This document shows, one piece after another, positions 61,335 to 64,000 of a DNA stretch of 64,000 nt. A program made the position numbers and the translations under genes. The first letter of the stretch is position 1, and each line of letters starts with the position of its first letter. The DNA lies in assembly GCA_025055285.1 (NCBI GenBank), contig JANWXM010000002.1, positions 146,355 through 210,354 of the forward strand, read 5' to 3'. The notes under the pieces are model-generated. The model made no database searches and had not been told where the DNA came from. It saw only the letters and a program-made list of their open reading frames with translations. This DNA comes from Saprospiraceae bacterium (GTDB lineage: Bacteria > Bacteroidota > Bacteroidia > Chitinophagales > Saprospiraceae).

Positions 61335-63110
61335 GTGCTCTCCGTGGGGCTGACCCTGCAAAGCGCTGCGCTTTGGGCGCAAGGAGGCTACTTGGAATTT
61401 ATGACTCCCGTGAATGACCCACAAACAGGACTTACCTACGTTGATGTGAAATGGCACGGCATTTTACAACTTCATGTTGTAGGCGTTCGCATCGAGATCA
61501 ACATTACTGGCTTAAACGTATGCGTTGATCCGTTGACAGTAGATGTCAATTCGGTACACCCAGAGTTTTTGCTTTATGCCAGTCATACCAACACTCAGGT
61601 AGTGATCTTTCGAGAAGAGGTATTTCAGTTCCCTTTGCAAACGGCTTACGATCCCTTGATTCGAGTCTATTTCAGGGCTTCTCCGGGGACCCTTGCACAG
61701 GTGAGTGCTGGAGTGTGCCGAATTTTTCCAACACCTTTCTCATACCATCTCGTTTTGCCAGTAAATTATGTAGAAGTTACGGTACCTGGCGCCTATCGCG
61801 TAGGAGGTTTAATTCGCAAAACACCCGGTGTTACGGCAGAATGCCAAAATGGCATTAATGCAGGTATTTCAAACGTTCAGGTTCAGTACAGAGGTTTAAA
61901 GACGGGATGTTTTCCTTACATCCCTGTTCATTTCCCGACAAATCCGCACACTATAGTAACACCTAATGGCCAGTATTTTACCTGGGTTCCATCGCATTAT
62001 CAATATACTATAACTCCTTACAAAAACAGTCGCTGCGACTGTGGATTAGATTACGGCGACCTGGATTTTGTGCGAAAAATAATTCTTGGAATTGTAGAGC
62101 AACCCACTTTGGCTCAGTTAATTGCTGCTGATTTTAATGGCAGTGGATTTGTTTCTACTTTTGACATGGTCAACATGATACAATGCATGAACGGAACGTG
62201 GAATCCTCCTGCTGGATGGTCATCCTGGCGTTTTATTCCAATACCTGTTTACAACGCGAACAATCCTTTTAGCGGTGTGAACTTGAATTCCTTGCCATCC
62301 TCAATTACAACTCCGTTAGTTACAAGTAATCAGATGAATCATCAATTTTATGGAATCAAGCGCGGCGATGTAGATGGCTCTTGCTCCGACTGCGACGACC
62401 AGTATCCGCCTCTACAAGATCCGCCGGCGGAAGCCCGACAAGCGCCATACGTCCTGGCGGAGTCTGAAGATGTACACTTAGAAAAGGGAGCAAAGCATAC
62501 GATACCTGTGGTTTTGTCGCGTGAATTGACGGGTGTCTCAATTCTTACCCTTTCATTGGGCTACGACCCAGCCCGGGTAGAGATTCTAGGAGTTGACCCG
62601 GTTGCGCTCTCCTCGGAGAATTTCCTTACCTTAGCAGAAGATGCTGCTTACAACCTCGCCTGGTTTAGCCCTCAGGTAGATGGAGAGACGCTTGAAAAGA
62701 ATGCCATCTTATTCAACATCACTATTCGAAGCAAGGAGAATAATCTGAGGGCTTCGGAGGCGCTCTGGCAAGAAATGCATAAAAACGACAGAATGTATTC
62801 AGCCGACGGCCAGGCCATTCTCCGCTGGCAATGGAGCAGCGGAGATGCTGCAAGAGCATTCCACATCCGTGCATTGGGGCCCAACCCAACACAGGACGAG
62901 TTCTACTTAGCCATTGAGGCGCCAAGCGCTGAAAAGGCTGAGATTAACCTCTTTGACATGCAAGGCAAACTATGTAGAAACTATTCCTACGACCTTCAAG
63001 AGGGCTATCAGCAAATCAGATTGACAGACCTGCCCTCCCAAAGCGGGCTGTACGTCCTCCAGGTGGTTGCAGGCAAACATCGTTTCGTTACTCGGATTTC
63101 CAAAATTTAA
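61335..63110 (+). CDS. Secreted dockerin/cohesin-like protein with T9SS sorting domain
   Basis: The main frame encodes 591 residues from a GTG at 61335; the true start is probably ATG 61276 with a one-base frameshift between. Residues 17-165 form a beta-rich domain. Residues 245-300 resemble a dockerin-type calcium repeat pair (LDYGDLDFVRKIILG, then AADFNGSGFVSTFDMVNMIQCM). Residues 375-490 resemble a cohesin-like beta sandwich (VVLSRELTGVSILTLSLGYDPARVEILG). The last 80 residues are a type IX sorting domain (LGPNPTQDEFYLAIEAPSAEKAEINLFD to the basic end). It would be exported to the surface. Domain names are by pattern; the function is unknown. Confidence 0.75.
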   Translation: MLSVGLTLQSAALWAQGGYLEFMTPVNDPQTGLTYVDVKWHGILQLHVVGVRIEINITGLNVCVDPLTVDVNSVHPEFLLYASHTNTQVVIFREEVFQFPLQTAYDPLIRVYFRASPGTLAQVSAGVCRIFPTPFSYHLVLPVNYVEVTVPGAYRVGGLIRKTPGVTAECQNGINAGISNVQVQYRGLKTGCFPYIPVHFPTNPHTIVTPNGQYFTWVPSHYQYTITPYKNSRCDCGLDYGDLDFVRKIILGIVEQPTLAQLIAADFNGSGFVSTFDMVNMIQCMNGTWNPPAGWSSWRFIPIPVYNANNPFSGVNLNSLPSSITTPLVTSNQMNHQFYGIKRGDVDGSCSDCDDQYPPLQDPPAEARQAPYVLAESEDVHLEKGAKHTIPVVLSRELTGVSILTLSLGYDPARVEILGVDPVALSSENFLTLAEDAAYNLAWFSPQVDGETLEKNAILFNITIRSKENNLRASEALWQEMHKNDRMYSADGQAILRWQWSSGDAARAFHIRALGPNPTQDEFYLAIEAPSAEKAEINLFDMQGKLCRNYSYDLQEGYQQIRLTDLPSQSGLYVLQVVAGKHRFVTRISKI

Positions 63111-63182
63111 TCTCGAAACAGGTTGATGGGTCGGAAGTGTGCCGATACACTCTCGGCCCATCAATTTCAAAACAGCAATGCT

Positions 63183-63917
63183 ATGTATAAATATTTTCTC
63201 TTGATAGCAAAAATAATACTCTTGCACTCGGCTATAACAGCTCAGGAGATATATTTAGCAGGTTTAAATCAAAATATTGATATAGAGTTTGGAGTTTTTG
63301 ACCCTACTTCCTGTACTTATCATACGTTATCCAATATAGGAAAAGGGTCAAAAGTTGCACCAGACATAGCATACTGTCCAGATGGGAATTTCTATATAGT
63401 TTACTTTTTCTTTGGGAAAATATACATTGCCAACATAGATGTAAATAGTGGAGTTGTGGATACCATTATTCCACTGAAGCCAGGAGATGGAGGAAACTCC
63501 TTAATATGTAGAAGTGATACAACATTAGTTAGCTCAGAGGGAGGCGGAAAGTATTATGTTTATGAGATACCTAAAAAAAGCTATTATTACCTAGGAAAAA
63601 ATTTTATGGTTGGTACATCAGGAGACCTAACGTTTTACAACGAGAAGTTGCATGGATGCAATTGGGGAAAAGTAATCACCGAGGTTGACCTACAAGACCT
63701 AAATAATAGTAAAATGCTCTATGAATTGCCTATCGTATCTCCTCCCGTATGCCATGGAATGAGTTCTCTTGTTTATACCTGTGATAGCACTATTGTGTAT
63801 ATGTTTTTAGCACACGAGTTTCCGAGAATCAAAACGGATGTTTACATTTTACAATGGTTCGTAAAGAATCAGGCTGCGATTTTTCCAAGATTGTACAGCT
63901 TTTGGATTTCGGGATGA
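63183..63917 (+). CDS. Exported propeller-like protein, apparently truncated
   Basis: A 244-residue frame from ATG 63183 with a signal peptide (MYKYFLLIAKIILLHSAITAQ). The body has repeated propeller-like strands (PDIAYCPDGNFYIVYFFFGKIYIANID, LTFYNEKLHGCNWGKVITEVDL), the pattern of large Bacteroidota proteins that usually run on to a gliding-motility or type IX C-terminal domain. This one ends abruptly after VYILQWF with a tail unlike the rest, and the same DNA (from about 63869) carries the end of a different gene on the minus strand. It is AT-richer than its neighbours. It is probably a broken remnant. Confidence 0.5.
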   Translation: MYKYFLLIAKIILLHSAITAQEIYLAGLNQNIDIEFGVFDPTSCTYHTLSNIGKGSKVAPDIAYCPDGNFYIVYFFFGKIYIANIDVNSGVVDTIIPLKPGDGGNSLICRSDTTLVSSEGGGKYYVYEIPKKSYYYLGKNFMVGTSGDLTFYNEKLHGCNWGKVITEVDLQDLNNSKMLYELPIVSPPVCHGMSSLVYTCDSTIVYMFLAHEFPRIKTDVYILQWFVKNQAAIFPRLYSFWISG

Positions 63918-64000
63918 TTTTTTGTGAGGTTCGGGAACTTAGCGAACACGTCAAAAATTCGGTTGATCATTAGTTCATTGAAATACTGGGTTTTAACGTC
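63869..64000 (-). CDS. C-terminal end of a gene entering from the right edge, possibly a transposase
   Basis: On the minus strand the frame is open from the window edge to TGA at 63869-63871 and encodes 43 residues beginning DVKTQYFNELMINRIFDVFA and ending IQKLYNLGKIAA. The regular helical composition and basic end look like real protein and resemble the C-terminal tail of some Bacteroidota transposases, but the piece is too short to place in a family. It overlaps the 3' end of the truncated propeller gene. Confidence 0.4.
   Translation of the reverse strand, partial: DVKTQYFNELMINRIFDVFAKFPNLTKNHPEIQKLYNLGKIAA

Overview
The window looks like a chromosomal segment of a free-living member of the Bacteroidota. 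Evidence seen in the sequence: at least three predicted exported proteins end in the C-terminal sorting domain used by the type IX secretion system (GH5 enzyme at 2134-4227, DUF4465 protein at 60001-60966, dockerin-like protein at 61335-63110). Most intergenic promoters that can be recognised have the Bacteroidota -7 element TAnnTTTG rather than a sigma-70 -10 box, and clear Shine-Dalgarno sequences are rare. Families largely restricted to this phylum are present (DUF5362, DUF6580, DUF4348, DUF6922, LytS/LytTR pair, type III glutamine synthetase). Menaquinone is made by the futalosine route (mqnA, mqnE). The family or genus cannot be resolved from this window.

Layout. 1-8.2 kb: end of a helical-repeat protein, a CPA2-type antiporter, a secreted GH5 glycosidase, a MoxR/ChlI-type AAA+ ATPase, the Fe-S carrier Mrp and two tandem DUF5362 membrane proteins. 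8.2-16.5 kb: a very large GH13-GH31 alpha-glucan enzyme, a GT2 glycosyltransferase, TrmH, an N-carbamoylputrescine amidase-like hydrolase and an exported propeller-like protein. 16.5-22 kb: a possible structured RNA, a small exported protein, a PduO-type cobalamin adenosyltransferase, CorA, and a TonB-dependent receptor under a TPP riboswitch. 22-33.4 kb: GDP-mannose 3,5-epimerase, MurQ, LpxK, tRNA-Phe, an MtfA-like protein, RecO, two FkbM methyltransferases, a glucosaminidase, a BadF-type sugar kinase, phosphofructokinase and phosphoglucosamine mutase. 33.5-42.1 kb: Nfu, MsrA, MqnA, MqnE, a GT4 glycosyltransferase, a small HTH protein, an M1 peptidase, DUF6580, a hotdog thioesterase and a DUF4348 lipoprotein. 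42-51.3 kb: YicC, HU, a TPR protein, a 31-residue very basic protein, RNase G, a DprE1-like oxidase co-transcribed with a LytTR response regulator, its LytS-type kinase, and an M16 peptidase. 51.8-57.5 kb: a sodium:solute symporter, type III glutamine synthetase behind a duplicated operator-like element, a GT4 glycosyltransferase, and an orphan DUF6922 gene followed by the stump of an AbiEii-type toxin gene. 57.6-61 kb: a GC-rich cobalamin-uptake operon (B12 riboswitch, BtuB-like receptor, DUF4465 protein). 61.2-64 kb: a dockerin-like secreted protein with a broken signal-peptide frame, then an AT-richer secreted gene that looks cut off by what may be a mobile element entering from the right edge.

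How it fits together. Vitamin uptake is one theme: two TonB receptors, each under its own riboswitch (TPP and cobalamin), plus the adenosyltransferase that would activate imported corrinoid. Cell-wall and amino-sugar turnover is another: MurQ, glucosaminidase, a probable GlcNAc kinase, phosphofructokinase and phosphoglucosamine mutase lie within 10 kb. Polysaccharide breakdown is represented by the GH5 enzyme and the GH13-GH31 fusion, but no SusC/SusD pair is present. No CRISPR array, prophage, rRNA operon or intact defence system was seen. The strongest unusual items are the GH13-GH31 fusion, the DUF4465 B12-locus protein with a type IX sorting domain, the decayed DUF6922/AbiEii locus, the duplicated element upstream of the glutamine synthetase and several enzymes with altered active-site motifs.
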